From positions 62,001 to 126,000 of the forward strand of contig JAKSZP010010618.1 of assembly GCA_022478985.1 (NCBI GenBank): a DNA stretch of 64,000 bases, given 5' to 3'. The notes under the pieces were generated by a model that made no database searches, was not told where the DNA came from, and saw only the letters and a program-made list of their open reading frames with translations. The position numbers were made by a program, and so were the translations under genes. The DNA is from Massospora cicadina. Taxonomy: Eukaryota; Entomophthoromycota; Entomophthoromycetes; Entomophthorales; Entomophthoraceae. This document shows, piece by piece, positions 1-11,289 of the stretch; the stretch's first letter is position 1, and the number at the start of each line of letters is the position of its first letter.

Positions 1-330
1 TACAATCCCTAAACGGTTAGCCATGATTTTTGTTAAAATTTTTGTATCCGTATTAGTTAAAGAAATGGGGCGCCAGTTGGCTAAGTCTAGCTTGTCCCCT
101 TTCTTGAAGAGTGTGATGGTGAAGGCCTCTTGTCCTCCTGGTAGGAGGCACGTTTCCAGAAGGCTCTGGTTAAGTGAGGCAAGCAGCAGTGGGGATATAT
201 ATTTGAAGTTCTTTTTATAGAATTCATATGGAATGCCATCTGGGCCTGGGCATTTCCAGTTTGGTGAACCACAGATGGCTGTCCATAATTCATTCAGAGT
301 AATCAAATTCATTATTTCTGGGTATTAAGA
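1..330 (-). pseudogene. LINE reverse transcriptase, N-terminal part (truncated by window edge)
   Basis: One minus-strand frame stays open from about 300 to the left edge and carries hallmark LINE RT blocks: PGPDGIPYEFYK near 245-210, then LFKKGD and ANWRPISLTN near 105-50, then a DTKILTKIMANR-like block. These are RT motifs 0 to 2a of non-LTR elements. The catalytic Y/FADD box should lie beyond position 1. The frame is clean here, but the upstream link to the endonuclease is broken by shifts. It is the C-terminal half of ORF2 and would copy the element RNA by target-primed reverse transcription. Confidence 0.85.
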
Positions 331-1560
331 AATGGTGCGGATGTGGGTTCAGTCAATAAATTCCGCCACTTCGGCCAGCTGAATTGGATCAGATTGGTAT
401 AACTCAGAATAATACTTTTGTATTTTGATTGCCACTTTGGCTGGCGGATCCACGATGGAATCATCTGATCTTTGCACCTGTGTGCAGGCCACACTCTTGC
501 ATGGTGCAAATTTTTTTTAAAAAAATATGCGGTGCACTTGTCGCCCTCTGTAATGTGTTAAGCCCTGTACTGAACACAAACCCAATGTTTGTGTTGCCTT
601 TTGAGCGCGTTGAGGTGGGCGGCTGCTTCCGCCCACTTCTGGCCCCAAGCAGGGCTGTAGCCTGTGGCTTGGATGTTGGACGACAGGTGTTCCAACTCTG
701 CCAGAGCGCGCGAAATGATGGCTGATGTGGCTTGTGAGCATCGGGAGGAGAGGTGGCGAGAGTGGTGGAAGGTATCCTCTTTGAAGGCTGACCATGTGGA
801 GATGGGGTCCATGCAAAATGGTGTAACAAACTCTTTTGCCAAAGTTGCTGATTCCACCCAAGTGGAAAATCCTAGCGATGCAAGTTTGGGAGGGCGGAGT
901 TTGCACCAATGTGGGGCCTTAGCCACTGTGACAGGTAGGTGGTAGGTTATTGAGATTAGCTGGTGGTCAGAGAATTCAATTTTTGTTGTTTTGAAGTGGG
1001 AAATGTGGGGTTGGAATTTTGCCGGTGTGAGGATAAGGTCGATGTGGGTCATAGACCTTAATTGGCCATTGTGGATGTGGGGGCGCATCATGTTTTTGAG
1101 CAGCAGGGCTTGCCGCGGCAGTGCATATATCAACCCAAGGGTGGCCTTTAGAACGCGAAGTTCTAAGTGACCCTGGGGGCTGGGAGGAGGAAGGCCAATG
1201 GTCCATGGGTGTGTTTAGCCAACAGTTCATGTCGCTGACTACAAAAGGGTCTGGGGGTAATGGGAGGGATTTGACCAATGAGAAAAATTCCCCACGCTCT
1301 CGTGCACAGGTTGGGGCATAGATGTTGATGATAGCATGCACCACGTTGGCCCACAAGAAAGTGACAATGAGGACTCGGCCATTAGGGAAGAATTCTGACA
1401 ATAAAAATTTGAAAAAATTGTATTTCCAAACTAGCACCTCACAGTGCTCTGACCAAAAGGATAGGGAAGGGAGGAGCATGGTTTTCCAAGCATCCTTGGA
1501 ACCTTGTGGACAGTGGGACTCCTGGATGGCCAGGATATCCACGGGTAAATTTTTTTTGTA
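331..1560 (-). pseudogene. LINE ORF2 endonuclease domain and linker to RT, frameshifted
   Basis: The frame opening near 1542 starts with MDILAIQESH, the endonuclease block with the metal-binding Glu. Further on come GRVLIVTF, the block IINIYAPT, and a D-M-N block (SDMN in place of the usual GDMN/GDFN) followed by PMDH. After a frameshift near 1100 the next frame (558-1133) carries THIDLIL and the catalytic FSDH motif near 1010-980. All expected endonuclease motifs are therefore present but split over two frames. The stretch 331-980 is the usual poorly conserved linker to the RT. Homopolymer runs (oligo T/A near 510-528 and 1549-1566) probably caused some shifts. Confidence 0.8.
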
Positions 1561-1648
1561 AAAAACTCAGTTTCCTAGCCTAGGACGGCAAGGCCTTGAG
1601 TCTGGCGATATTCAACGTCCCTAAAGTGAAGGTTTCCCCCTTCACACC

Positions 1649-2900
1649 TTAGGTGCGAGGGGGTGGGCACCTGGGCCCACTAGCCTCCTCTAGATCCCCA
1701 TGGGCCTTTATGGCAGCACGGGTGTTTGCAGTGAAGCTATTGGTAGTTTTGTTGATTTTAGCAGAAAGGTTCACGTTGGCTTTTGCCTTCACTTTTTGTT
1801 TCTCTGACGTCAAACAAATTTTTTGCGGTGCAGATGAGTTTGGTGCACCAATGTTCAGGGCAAAATTTTTTTTCAGGTAGGTTGGACCCCAAGTTGGTTT
1901 CAACTGGAGCTTGGTTGCAAAGATCAGGTGAGATTGAGTCACCCATTGGATCCTCAGATTGGGTGGCCCAATTGGCATGGGCTTCCCAATCTGATTGGTT
2001 GAGGGATTCTCAAGTTGCTTCCGCCGCAAAGGTTTCAATGTCCTCCTGGCGTTGGGAGTGTGGGATAGCGGTAGTGACCTTGGCCGCTTCCTTGGCCGCG
2101 GCCCTGCAGGCCTGCTTGGCCTTCTTCCACTCTTACAAGGAGATAGGTTTCACCAGTAGGCAGCAGCCTTGTGCTCCCCATGGGAAAGCCTCTTTGGTGT
2201 TTGTGGTTAGTTTGTAGTGCGCCTCTCCGCTGGCCATAGCTGCCAAGGGGTGCTCTTGGAATGTGATGCCTTCCTTGGTGGGGCATTCATGTGCCTTATG
2301 GCTGAATGCGTCACAGTGGATGCAGATGGGGGGTGCGCTGTCCACAGTTACCCAAAAAGGGTGGGTGGTATACCCTTCAATATTGATATATGTGGAGTGC
2401 GGGATCTGGGTTAGGTCCTTTGTGATCTCCTCAGTTGGGGTCAGAACTGCGATGGCTTTGCCAGTGCACAGGTGTGGCATCAGCGTAAAGTGTTGCATCT
2501 CGAAAAATTGTATTTTGCTGTATATGGTGAGACCATCTTTCAGGTGCTGCTTCAAAATGGCACGTTTTACCGTAGTAGGCAAAAAGTCAAACATGAGGAA
2601 AATTTGGTTGGATTTTGTCCATCTTTGCGTTTGGTTTTGATGACCCATTGCCCTTTGGGGAGGTCAATCACTATGCGCACTGCAGCAGCTTCATCTGCTG
2701 CCTCCTTATTTTTGAAACCGAGGTCCAGCCAACTGCATGACATGGAGTGAGGTGCGACGTACACCGCGGTCAGGAAAAAGGTGTGCACATCCCCATAAAA
2801 TTTTTCCCATAAAGCTGTTTGTTGGATGTCCAGAAACACACGGACTCCATATTCCACTAATGAGAGTGGTTGGGAGTGCGGCGTGTTGATTTACTGGTTG
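1649..2900 (-). pseudogene. LINE ORF1 (gag-like, CCHC zinc knuckle), frameshifted
   Basis: The N-terminal part reads in the frame 2567-2857, shifts near 2600, and continues in the frame 2133-2648. There a knuckle C-x2-C-x4-H-x4-C is seen (CIHCDAFSHKAHEC, around 2324-2280). A Lys/Ala-rich, Asn-rich tail follows in 1649-2038. ORF1 proteins of this kind bind the element RNA. The homology is structural (position before the endonuclease plus knuckle); I do not recognise the family beyond that. Confidence 0.7.
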
Positions 2901-3020
2901 CATCACACTTGCCAAGTGAGGATTTCTGGGGAAATGGTGACCGCCAGTTTTTATTTTTTTTCTATTCTGCCGGTTTCTCTGGGCGTTTTTGAACATTTGA
3001 GGCCACGGGCCTACCACCTG

Positions 3021-3731
3021 CTCCTCTTACCTTACTTGCCCAACTGCTCCCTGACATGGGCGCAGACTAATCTCCTCTGTGAGATTATCAAACTAGAATC
3101 AGACTTGAATTTATTAAGTTGCAAAAGTGATTGCAACAAGAGAGAAAAGTTGATTTAAGTATTTTATTAATTTCTACACTTTTTTTACTATATTATAAAT
3201 TTACCTGTTTATGTTTTATTCAGAAATAATTATATACCTAGGCATCTGATGGTACTTTATACCTTTATTTTACTCATCTGTTTAATTTTTGATCCAAATG
3301 TTTATCATTAATTAAGGTTTGATACCAACTTTTAAACCTTCATATCAGATAGAGCTAAATCCATTTAGTATTTATTTTACACTATTAACAAAATATCTCT
3401 TTCCACTTAACCTCATTTATAAGGAAAATTTTTATATAGTTTATTTAATTACACCACCAAACCACCATCTTCCATCTATGTCCTCAGATCCGCTACTTGC
3501 TGCTCCAGTATGAGGCAGTGGTGCACCACAACATTGCAACTCTGCCACTGTGGAAAGTGCACTAGCACTAGTTCAACTAGTTAAATAGCCCAAGTTGCCG
3601 TTATGTCCCACCTAAAGAATTAGCGCTCAACCTCATGCATGCATACCAAATTCATCCCCACCCTCTCTCCCTCCCACAGTACAATATTCAAATTTGCCTA
3701 TAAATCAACTACAGGGAGTCACTCTTGTATT
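3021..3731. other. AT-rich DNA, no gene seen
   Basis: This lies between the LINE 5' side and element A. No ORF resembles a known family, and I find no LTR or tandem repeat. The last bases, 3732-3736 (CTGAC), are the left target duplication of element A. Confidence 0.6.
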
Positions 3732-3736
3732 CTGAC

Positions 3737-4483
3737 TGTCAGACATTTGCCCTCCAGGCATCAGGATAAGAATGTTGTGGGGCAGAATAGTCCAGAAAGG
3801 GAAAATGTCAGACATTTACTAGTATGCAATACTGAAAGTATCAATTTTAATATTAGTAACGATTTCTTTGGCCAAAAACCCTGGCTAAATCTCAGTGGAA
3901 CCCCGTGAATTGATGCAACACTTTTACAAAATTTAAACAGAAAATAGCATAAATTTGGGAAATCAAATTCCTCCGACCTTTTGGCCTATTTCAGGGCACC
4001 CACTGAAGGGTTCACCCCCACCTCATCTAATCCCATTCAAGCACCTATGCGGGACCACCCCCTTTATAGGCATGGCAGGTGTCCCCTAAGGTGCAACATT
4101 TAGTGAAAGGAGATTGACTAGAATATATTAAGTTGTTACCCCACAAGTATGTCTTGCCCCAAAATAATTCATCATTTGTCGTTCATCCTAAGGGAAGTAA
4201 GTTTTCAGAGCTTTGATAGGCTAGAACCACATATTAATAAATTTGGAAATTCCCAAGCCACACAAACGTCAAGCCTCATGGTTTAAATACCTTTATCAAT
4301 TTATTAAGTATATATTCTCTTTTAACCCTGCACAGAACCCACTAAAAATTATAAAAATTAACCCTTTCTATATTTGTTTGTTTCAATAATTTTCATATAA
4401 GTGGTGAGAGAAGCCCCTCACATTTATTGTTGAGACGAGGCCCAAAGCACCAGTAAGCCTCTTTCCAAGCCAAAAATCCAACA
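3737..4483 (+). repeat. 5' LTR of element A
   Basis: It starts TGTCAGACATTTGCCC and ends AAAATCCAACA, and aligns along its whole length with 10333-11085. A CCTTTATAGG core at 4060-4070 lies between GGGACCAC and GGTGTCCCC, which looks like the TATA region in an imperfect inverted repeat. The right part is very AT-rich. A solo copy of the same LTR family lies at 26420-27174. Confidence 0.92.
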
Positions 4484-4485
4484 AG

Positions 4486-4503
4486 TGGTGCTCACTACAG
4501 GGG
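4486..4503 (+). other. Primer-binding site of element A
   Basis: TGGTGCTCACTACAGGGG sits 2 bp after the 5' LTR. Its leading TGG matches the complement of a tRNA CCA end, so the priming tRNA should end in GAGCACCA. The same sequence follows the 5' LTRs of B and E, and a decayed form follows that of F. Confidence 0.8.
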
Positions 4504-4559
4504 CACCTTTACACCACAAAACCACTAAAACGAAGGAAAAAAAACCCTCAGCTAGCCTC

Positions 4560-6056
4560 CATTGAGCTCCAGCTAGCTAGTGCTTTGTCTCGCCTTAAAC
4601 GGCTTAGGCAGCACTCAATACAATGCCCTATTATAAGGAAACCCCCTCTGAGAGACAAGTTCATACCTGGTGAGGGTAGTATTGCCTCCTTCCTATATGT
4701 TTATGAATCTGCGATGGAAGGAGCATCTGGCCGCAAAAATTACAGGACATTCTTCCTTGCTTAAATCTAATAGCAAAAGAAAGAATGGTTTCCTCCATGG
4801 GCAACCTCAACACTTGGGAAGAGGTTAAGCAAGCGCTGCTTGATGAATTTGGCTCTAAAGAAAGTTTGCAGTGACAAAAACAGCCCTTTATGTGCCTTAA
4901 AATGCAAGAGATAGAATCAATCATCTCTTTTGTTGAGCGCTTCTATAATAAATCTCAACCTTTATTCCTTGCCCAAATACTCCCTCTCAATAATGCAGTT
5001 GCGGCTATCTTGGCTGTCTTGGCATCTCATCCCTCCTTGGCGATGCATCTTTCTTCTGTAATTTGCACGTTTAAAACTGTATGGGATATCAAGGAAGCTT
5101 TATTAGCAGTTTCAGATATCTACAAGCTTGACTCCTACACAAGGAGCTATGAGCTAAGCTTCTACGCTGCCCCATTTAGCATCTACTACAGTTGTTTCCC
5201 TCTGGAAACTGGCTCCTATGGAGTTGCCATCATCCACTGTTTCCTCTCCCCATGACAATAATCAGTTGGTAATGGCGGTGATTGGGCAGTGCTTTCCTTC
5301 ATCTTCAGTTCAAGAGAATCAGCTGGTGAAAGTCGTCGCCCCTATGCCTTGCTCATATTATTTTCCAGAGCGGCTTCCCCAAGTGTTCCCAAACTGGCTC
5401 CTAAGCCCAAACCCCTTCCTCAGGTCACAAAAGCTATATTGCCTGTTTCACAGAAGCACACAGTCACCGAATGACCCATAGTTGTTGAATTTAAAGCATC
5501 CACCTCCACGGTGCTATCCCCCATAACCTCTTAATCAACTACCTCTAGTCTGAAACCTGTCTCCCTGAGGCAGAGAAAACCCTCTACCTCAAAGGTCAAA
5601 ACTTGAGCTGTGATAAATCCAACGCCTCCCCACAAGTTAAATATGTGGAGGAGCAACCACAGGACCTATCATCCCATAAGGGAAGTCCTAAACCTACCCC
5701 ACCTCCTATGGGTTCCCTAACCTGCATTGATAACCCCTCTGACAACGATTCTGAGGGGGTAATGAAGATGTTGGTCATTACGTTTTAGGAGCCCCAGGTG
5801 AAGTGGAGGTACCTTATCAGTTGACCCCAGAGAAAGTGAATTGGGCTAAGATCCCTCGTCACAATTATCTTTGGCAAGTGATAAGGGGCCTTGAGATTAA
5901 TGACACTGCCAGTGACGCTGACCAGCTCATTGCTACATTTCTCCGACCTACCCAATGCGTTCATACTCTGCAGACTATCCAGGAGAAATACCCTGAAATG
6001 GCCAAACGACTGGCCTCCACTCTTCATTTAAAAGAGGTCCTCAATCTTCCCCCTCC
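4560..6056 (+). pseudogene. gag and gag-pol linker of element A
   Basis: The capsid-like part is spread over three frames. A stretch resembling RDKFIPGEGSIASFLYVYES lies near 4650-4710, followed by a stop-rich stretch, then an open frame at 4890-5255. The linker continues at 5603-5788 and 5803-6072 (a block with NWAKIPRHNYLWQV and DADQLIATFLRPTQ). Element B has the same blocks in the same order at 18240-19560. No zinc knuckle is visible. Gag would form the cytoplasmic virus-like particle. Many internal stops make it non-functional. Confidence 0.75.
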
Positions 6057-6458
6057 TTGGGTGGTAATTTAACTAAAGTGGAGTTCGTCATATATGGATT
6101 GCGGGTTAAAGCTATCCTTGACACTGGGTCCCCAGTGAACGTTGTGTCAACCAAACTCATTAAGAAAATTAAGCTGGCCCCTGACCTCGACTACACTCAG
6201 GAGTTTGGAACTGCGGGCCCAAACAACACCCGCGCTATTGGAACCTATTCTTCTCTGCCCATTCGTTTTAGGAAGCTCCTCTTGTTAGCTCCAGCAGTGG
6301 CTTTGACCAATAACACCTACGAATTACTCATTGGAACCCAATTTATGCTCGAATATAAAGATGTTATTAATTTAAAGCAAGGCTATCTTTACCTGCTTAA
6401 CTACAAGGTTTCTCTGATTCTGTATAATGATGAGCTTGATAAAAAGGATTACGTTTGA
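6057..6458 (+). pseudogene. Retroviral-type aspartic protease of element A
   Basis: An open stretch of 133 codons has the protease active-site motif ILDTGSPVNVVS at about 6114-6150, then a hydrophobic block ending in LLIGTQFM, typical of the C-terminal half of retropepsin-like domains (I-L-G-x-D/Q-F). The catalytic Asp-Thr-Gly is intact, unlike in B (DAG), D (DIG) and E (DRG). It is part of a Pol polyprotein, so no separate start is expected. Stops directly after 6458 separate it from the RT. Confidence 0.85.
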
Positions 6459-6605
6459 ACCTTTGAGTATCCTTCCTACGCTTTATCCCTGTTCACACAA
6501 TGGCAGGAAGGCATACCAAACTGTTGCCTCCTTAAGTTGATGCCCTAGGGGTATCCCTTTCTATGCTTCTGAGGAGGTGGTCATTAAGGCTGAGGAACAG
6601 AAGTA

Positions 6606-8425
6606 GTGGACGCGAAGTTTACCATGCAAATCCCCCACAATCGCCTACTGCACCTCATTATCATAAAGGAAATTAGTCCTTTAGAGCCCAGAGTTTTGCT
6701 AGGTATGTTAGACCCCACTTATCAGCGGCCTATTAACCTTTTGTTATGGAATCGCATCAAGAAGGATATGGTGGTAAAAAAGCATCAGGAGATTGAAAGA
6801 GGCCTGCTGATACCCATTGAGGGCATCAAGCAAGTCCACTGTATTGGGTCTATGGCAGATATGGGCTTACCTGCCAACCACTCTTTATGTACCTTACCTT
6901 CCATTCATATCTCCGATGAACTAACTCCAGCTGAACTGGAGAAAGTCCACACTCTACTTGAGGCATATAGCGACGTCTTCTCCAAATCTGACAATGGCTA
7001 TGGGCTCATGAAGGGGTGGATGCATACTATTAACGTTGAGGATTCTAAATCCATTCGCTTCAAGCCCTACTGCAAATCAAAAGTTGAGGAGCTATATATG
7101 CGGACGGAGATCAAACAGCTGTTGGATGATGGATTGTTGGTGCCGTCACAAAGCCCTTGGTCATCCCCACTTTTTTAATAAAGAAGAAAATGGTGGTTAT
7201 TGGGTAGTGATGGACTACTGAGAATTAAACAACCTCACCAATGAGGATAGTTACCCTATCCCTCGCATTAATGATGCTCTGTCTCAACTCTCTGGGTCTA
7301 ATTATTTTACGCCATGGACCTGGCTAGCGGTTATTGGAAAATGAATTTTTCTCCAAAAGACCAGGAGAAATGTGCTCTTATTTGCAGTGGGGGTCTTTCA
7401 ACCTATCCGGCTACTGCAAGGGTTGTGCAATACGCCTGCCACTTTCCAGCAAGCAATGGATCATTCTTGCAGGATCTAAAATTAAGCTGAATCATCGTCT
7501 ATCTCAATGATATTACAGTTTTTCTTTAAGACTTTTAATGAACACCTCGCACATCTAAAGGAGGTTTTCAACTCTTGTGGGCCTCTAATATCAAACTAAA
7601 GCCCTCCAAGTGTACTTTTTTCCATAAGAAGCTGGATTTTCTTAGGCACGCCATCTCACAAGATGGAATAAAACCTCTACAAGATAAAGTTGAAGCAATA
7701 TCTAAGATGCCTGCGCCAAAAACCATTTGTGATAATCAGGTATTCTTGGGTATGATGGGGTATTACCATCAATTTATCCCAAAGTTCGCTCAGCTCAGTG
7801 AGCCCCTCATCCGCCTCTTAACTAAGAATAACCCCTTCCATTGGGGTGCTGAACAAAACTCCGTCTTTTAGACCCTGAAGGCGCTATTACAAAAAAGACC
7901 AATACTCCGCCATCCTGACTACAGCAAACCTTTCATGTTGTTCATGGATGCCTCTGATTAAGCTGTTGGAGCTATCTTAGCTCAGTTGTATGAGCATGGA
8001 GTTGATCATCTTGTGTCTTAATTTAGTAAAATGCTTTCTAAAGCTGAGCGTAATTACAGCGTCAGGTAAAAGGAGTGTTTAGCTGTCCTTCTCGCTGTCA
8101 AACGCTACCACCTATTACTATATGTGACTCATTTCAAAATAATCAAAGACCACGCCTCTCTAAAGTGGTTGCAGAATATGAAGGACTCCACTAGGAGGTT
8201 GGCTTTCTGGGCTCTGAAGCTCCAGCATTATATGACTATTGAGAATTGGGCAGGAACGCGCCACATGAATGTAGATGGGTTAATACGGCTGCCTGTTCTT
8301 CACTTAGACAATAGTGAAGCTAAGAAGTTACATGATTTCCTCATGACTCCAGATACATGGGCTACTGATTGTAGCCTATACCAAAAATGCTCACTTGACA
8401 CTCCCAAAACACCAAGGTGGAAAAT
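6606..8425 (+). pseudogene. Reverse transcriptase and RNase H of element A
   Basis: The RT begins in the frame 6606-7178 with the typical LLDDGLLVPSQSPWSSPLF lead-in, then shifts several times. The catalytic box reads YLNDITVFL near 7498-7525, with Asn in place of the first Asp of Y-x-D-D. The thumb follows in 7575-7871 (KPSKCTFF, FLGMMGYYHQFIPKFA). RNase H follows in stop-containing frames: a KPFMLFMDASD block near 7930, KMLSKAERNYS near 8030, KECLAVLLAV near 8080, and WAGTRHMNVDGLIRLP near 8250-8295, where the usual ADALSR end is altered. It is interrupted at 8426 by a solo LTR. Confidence 0.88.
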
Positions 8426-9219
8426 TGTTTAGACATTTGCCCTCAAAGCTGAAAAATAAGAATGTTTTAGGTCAAATTCATCTGAAAAGGGGAAATGTTG
8501 GCCATTTGCGATTTTCTGATGTTACTAAGATCTATTTTAATAATAATAAAAGTGATGATATTAATAATATCAGCTAAAGAACCTGGTCAATTCTTGATGG
8601 AACCCCAGTTAATCAGGGTAACACCAGTTTGAAACCTGCACGGGCACTAAATGTAAAATTAGATGGTCAGATTAATCCAACCATATGATGGACCTTGTGG
8701 CGATCATCAGAAGGCACTCCTATAACCAAAAAAGTCATTCAAAGTGCCTATGCGGGGACCACCTCTTTTATAGGCTTGGCGGGGTTCCCCAAGGTGAAAG
8801 AAAGTTCTCAAATGGGGATTGACTGAAGTATATAAAATTGTTACCTCATGGGTACGTTTTGGACAATCAGAATTCCCCTTCCATCATTCCGCTATCCTGA
8901 AGCAAGTACCTGAGTTTTGATACGCTATTCCCCATATTTCCTAATTTGTACTAGGCTAAGCTATTCTGAATATATCTCAAATTCCCTTTGATCCTCAAAA
9001 TACTATAAATACTAAATGGTTGGATGCCAAGAGATGTCATATTTTCCATATATCCACTCTTATAAAATTTATAAAAACCCAGTTTTAAAGAAATTTGAGT
9101 TGGGTATAAAAACCCAGTTTTATTAGAGCTTTATATTTAATTTTAAATTTATTTTTCAAACTTTTGTGGGAACCAGATGGCGAGAAGCATCAGCGAGCAA
9201 GAAAAGGCTGTTTTTCTAC
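8426..9219 (+). repeat. Solo LTR inserted in pol of element A
   Basis: It starts TGTTTAGACATTTGCCCTC and ends near TTTTTCTACA. Element B is continuous at the matching place (about 21908), which fixes both ends. It is closely related to the minus solo LTR at 14253-15003 and more distantly to A's own LTR, including the GGGGACCAC-CTTTTATAGG-GGTTCCCC core at 8754-8790. The left flank is AAAAT. The right side gives CAAAT if the LTR ended at 9215 or nearby, so the target duplication is imperfect and the right end is uncertain by a few bases. Confidence 0.82.
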
Positions 9220-10322
9220 AAATGAGAAGCTATATAAAAAAGTAGGAGTAAATTAGTTGCTCTATCTCTGGCCGTCAGAGTGAGTTCCTGTCATCTTGGG
9301 TCCAATACTATCATGGGGTACGGCGGAGTACACAACATAAGAGTGGGTGAAATATTGGTACTACTGGTAGGGCATTTTGGAAACCATAACCAAAGTCTTG
9401 GATGCATGCCTGACCTGTAAGGAACAATCCAGCTTCAAGGCCCAATATCAATATCAACCTACTACGCCTCAACAACATCTTCACACCTTAAGTCTGGATG
9501 TGGTAGGTCCTATACCTCAAAATACTGGTGGCAATCGCTATATCTTAGTTGGTATTGATCATTTCACCAAATGGGTTGAAGCTGTATCTCTCCCTCAAAA
9601 ACTGCTAGAGCCACAGCTAATTTCTTACGCCAATACATTTTCACTTGGCATGGGTGTCCCCAGGTCCTCTTATGTGATAATGGAAAATTTTTTTACTTCC
9701 CAGGTGTTGAAGCTCCTTGCCACCTCCATGGGAGCGCAACAACTCTTCTAAACCCTTATAACCCATCCACAAATGGTGCTGTGGAACGAGTTAATGGAAC
9801 CCTGGTTTCCATACTCCACAAAATGGCCAATTCAGACCCTCTCCATAGGGATCATTATTTACTCAGTGCTCTTATGGCCTATCAAATTAGTTATCATCAC
9901 ATCCTAAAGTTGCCCCTTTCCATGTGTTGTATGGCCAAGAACCTGGGGTATCAGCTCTATTAGTAAAAGTTATTTTCACTGACAGAACTGACCCAGAGAA
10001 AGCCATGAGTAATTTGTCCCAACACATCATCCAACTTTAAGTGGAAGTTATAAATAACCTGGCTAAGACAGTCACAAAAGAAGCTGAAGCAGCTAATGAG
10101 CTTCGTGTCTCTCTCCCTTCCTTCCAAGTAGCTGACTTGGGATTATACTATCACAACTGCAGCACTCCTAGGGGTGAGAAGCTTGCTTCAATCTGAGAAG
10201 GGCCATTTTCAATTACCTACAAGTGAGGGGATGAGTACTTGAGCAATCCCTCACTTCCAGAGTCACTATTAATTGGGCACATGGCCATTCCCTTCAGCCT
10301 TATTCTTCCTTCAACATTCTTC
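9220..10322 (+). pseudogene. Integrase of element A
   Basis: The zinc-binding region survives only as CLTCKEQ (near 9405-9425). The catalytic core follows: LSLDVVGPIP (first Asp, near 9493), GIDHFTKWVEAVSLPQK, then a CDNGKFFTS-like block (second Asp, near 9675, reached by a frameshift), and NGAVERVNGTL (Glu, near 9782). So the D,D,E triad is recognisable over two or three frames. The C-terminal part up to 10320 is stop-rich and has no visible chromodomain, unlike D and H. It would insert the cDNA into the nuclear genome. Confidence 0.85.
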
Positions 10323-10332
10323 AAGGGGGCAA
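10323..10332 (+). other. Polypurine tract of element A
   Basis: AAGGGGGCAA directly abuts the TG of the 3' LTR, the expected place for plus-strand priming. Confidence 0.75.
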
Positions 10333-11085
10333 TGTTGGACATTTTCCCTCCAGGCTTCAGTATAAGAATGTTGTGGGGCAGAATAAACCAGAAAGTGAAA
10401 ATGTCAGACATTTACAAGTTCGTGATATCAAAGGTATCAATTTCATTAATAATAATGATTTCTTGGCCAAAAGACCCTGGCCAAATCTTGGTGGAACCCC
10501 ACGAATCAGGGGGCAACACTTTTATAAAAACTAATCAGGCAAATAGCATCAAGTTGAGAAATCAAATTCCTCTGATCTTTTGGCCTATTCCAGGGCACCC
10601 ACTAAAGGGTTTACCCCCAGCCTCATCTAATCCCATTCAAGCACCTACGTGGGGACCACCCCATTTTTAGACGTGGCTTTGGTCCCCCAAAGTATAATAT
10701 TTTTAGCGAAAGGAGATTGGCTAGAGTATATTAAGTCATTACCCCATGGGTATGTCTTGCCCCAAAATAATCCTCCATTCGTCATTCAGCCTAAGTGAAG
10801 CAAGTTTTTGGAGCTTTAATAGGCTAGAACCACATTTTACAAAATTTGGAAATTCTCAAGCCATACAAACATCGAGCCTTGATGGTTTAAATACCTTTAT
10901 CAATTTAACAAGTATATACTCTTTTTTAACCCTGCACGGCACCCACTAAAAACTATAAAAATTAACCCTTTTTATATTTATTTGTCTCAATTATTTTCAT
11001 ATAAGTGTGAGAGAAGCCCCTCACATTTATTGTTGAGACGAGGCCCAAAGCACCAGTGAGCATCTTTTAAGCCAAAAATCCAACA
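10333..11085 (+). repeat. 3' LTR of element A
   Basis: It starts TGTTGGACATTTTCCC and ends AAAATCCAACA, then CTGAC, the right target duplication. It differs from the 5' LTR at many positions, so the insertion is old. Confidence 0.92.
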
Positions 11086-11289
11086 CTGACAAGGCAATAA
11101 TTAAGATTACCACCACCATAATTGTACCAACATGCTTCATCAACTTCTGCATTTATAAGGATATTTTGGTTTTGGTTTTCCCACTGAAAAGGATGCTTCC
11201 GCAGCTTGAAATCAAACTAAAACTTAAAAATACTCCTACCCCCACAAATTATACTCACCTACCCACTGAAAACTCAATGGTGGTGTGTT

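Larger units (their letters stand above)
1..3020 (-). mobile_element. LINE-type non-LTR retrotransposon, 3' part outside window
   Basis: On the minus strand the order is ORF1 with a CCHC zinc knuckle, an apurinic-type endonuclease, then the start of a LINE reverse transcriptase running off the left edge. This order fits a fungal Tad-like or related LINE. The clade is inferred, because the RT core and any RNase H lie outside the window. Reading frame shifts and stops break both ORFs. The 5' end near 3020 is approximate: coding similarity ends there and AT-rich DNA begins. No target duplication can be assessed. Confidence 0.85.
3737..11085 (+). mobile_element. Ty3/Gypsy LTR retrotransposon A, complete but degenerate
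   Basis: Two LTRs (about 750 bp) flank gag, protease, RT, RNase H and integrase in Ty3/Gypsy order. The element is bounded by an exact 5-bp target duplication CTGAC at 3732-3736 and 11086-11090. A primer-binding site follows the 5' LTR and a purine tract precedes the 3' LTR. A solo LTR of a related family is inserted between RNase H and integrase. Stops and frameshifts occur in every domain, so the copy is dead. Confidence 0.93.

Noticed and set aside
461..909. Overlapping minus ORFs of 122 and 130 codons
   Set aside because: They are alternative frames of the decayed LINE ORF2 linker. The frame with endonuclease motifs is 558-1133.
10239..10670. 143-codon + ORF as a gene
   Set aside because: It crosses the pol tail, polypurine tract and 3' LTR of element A.
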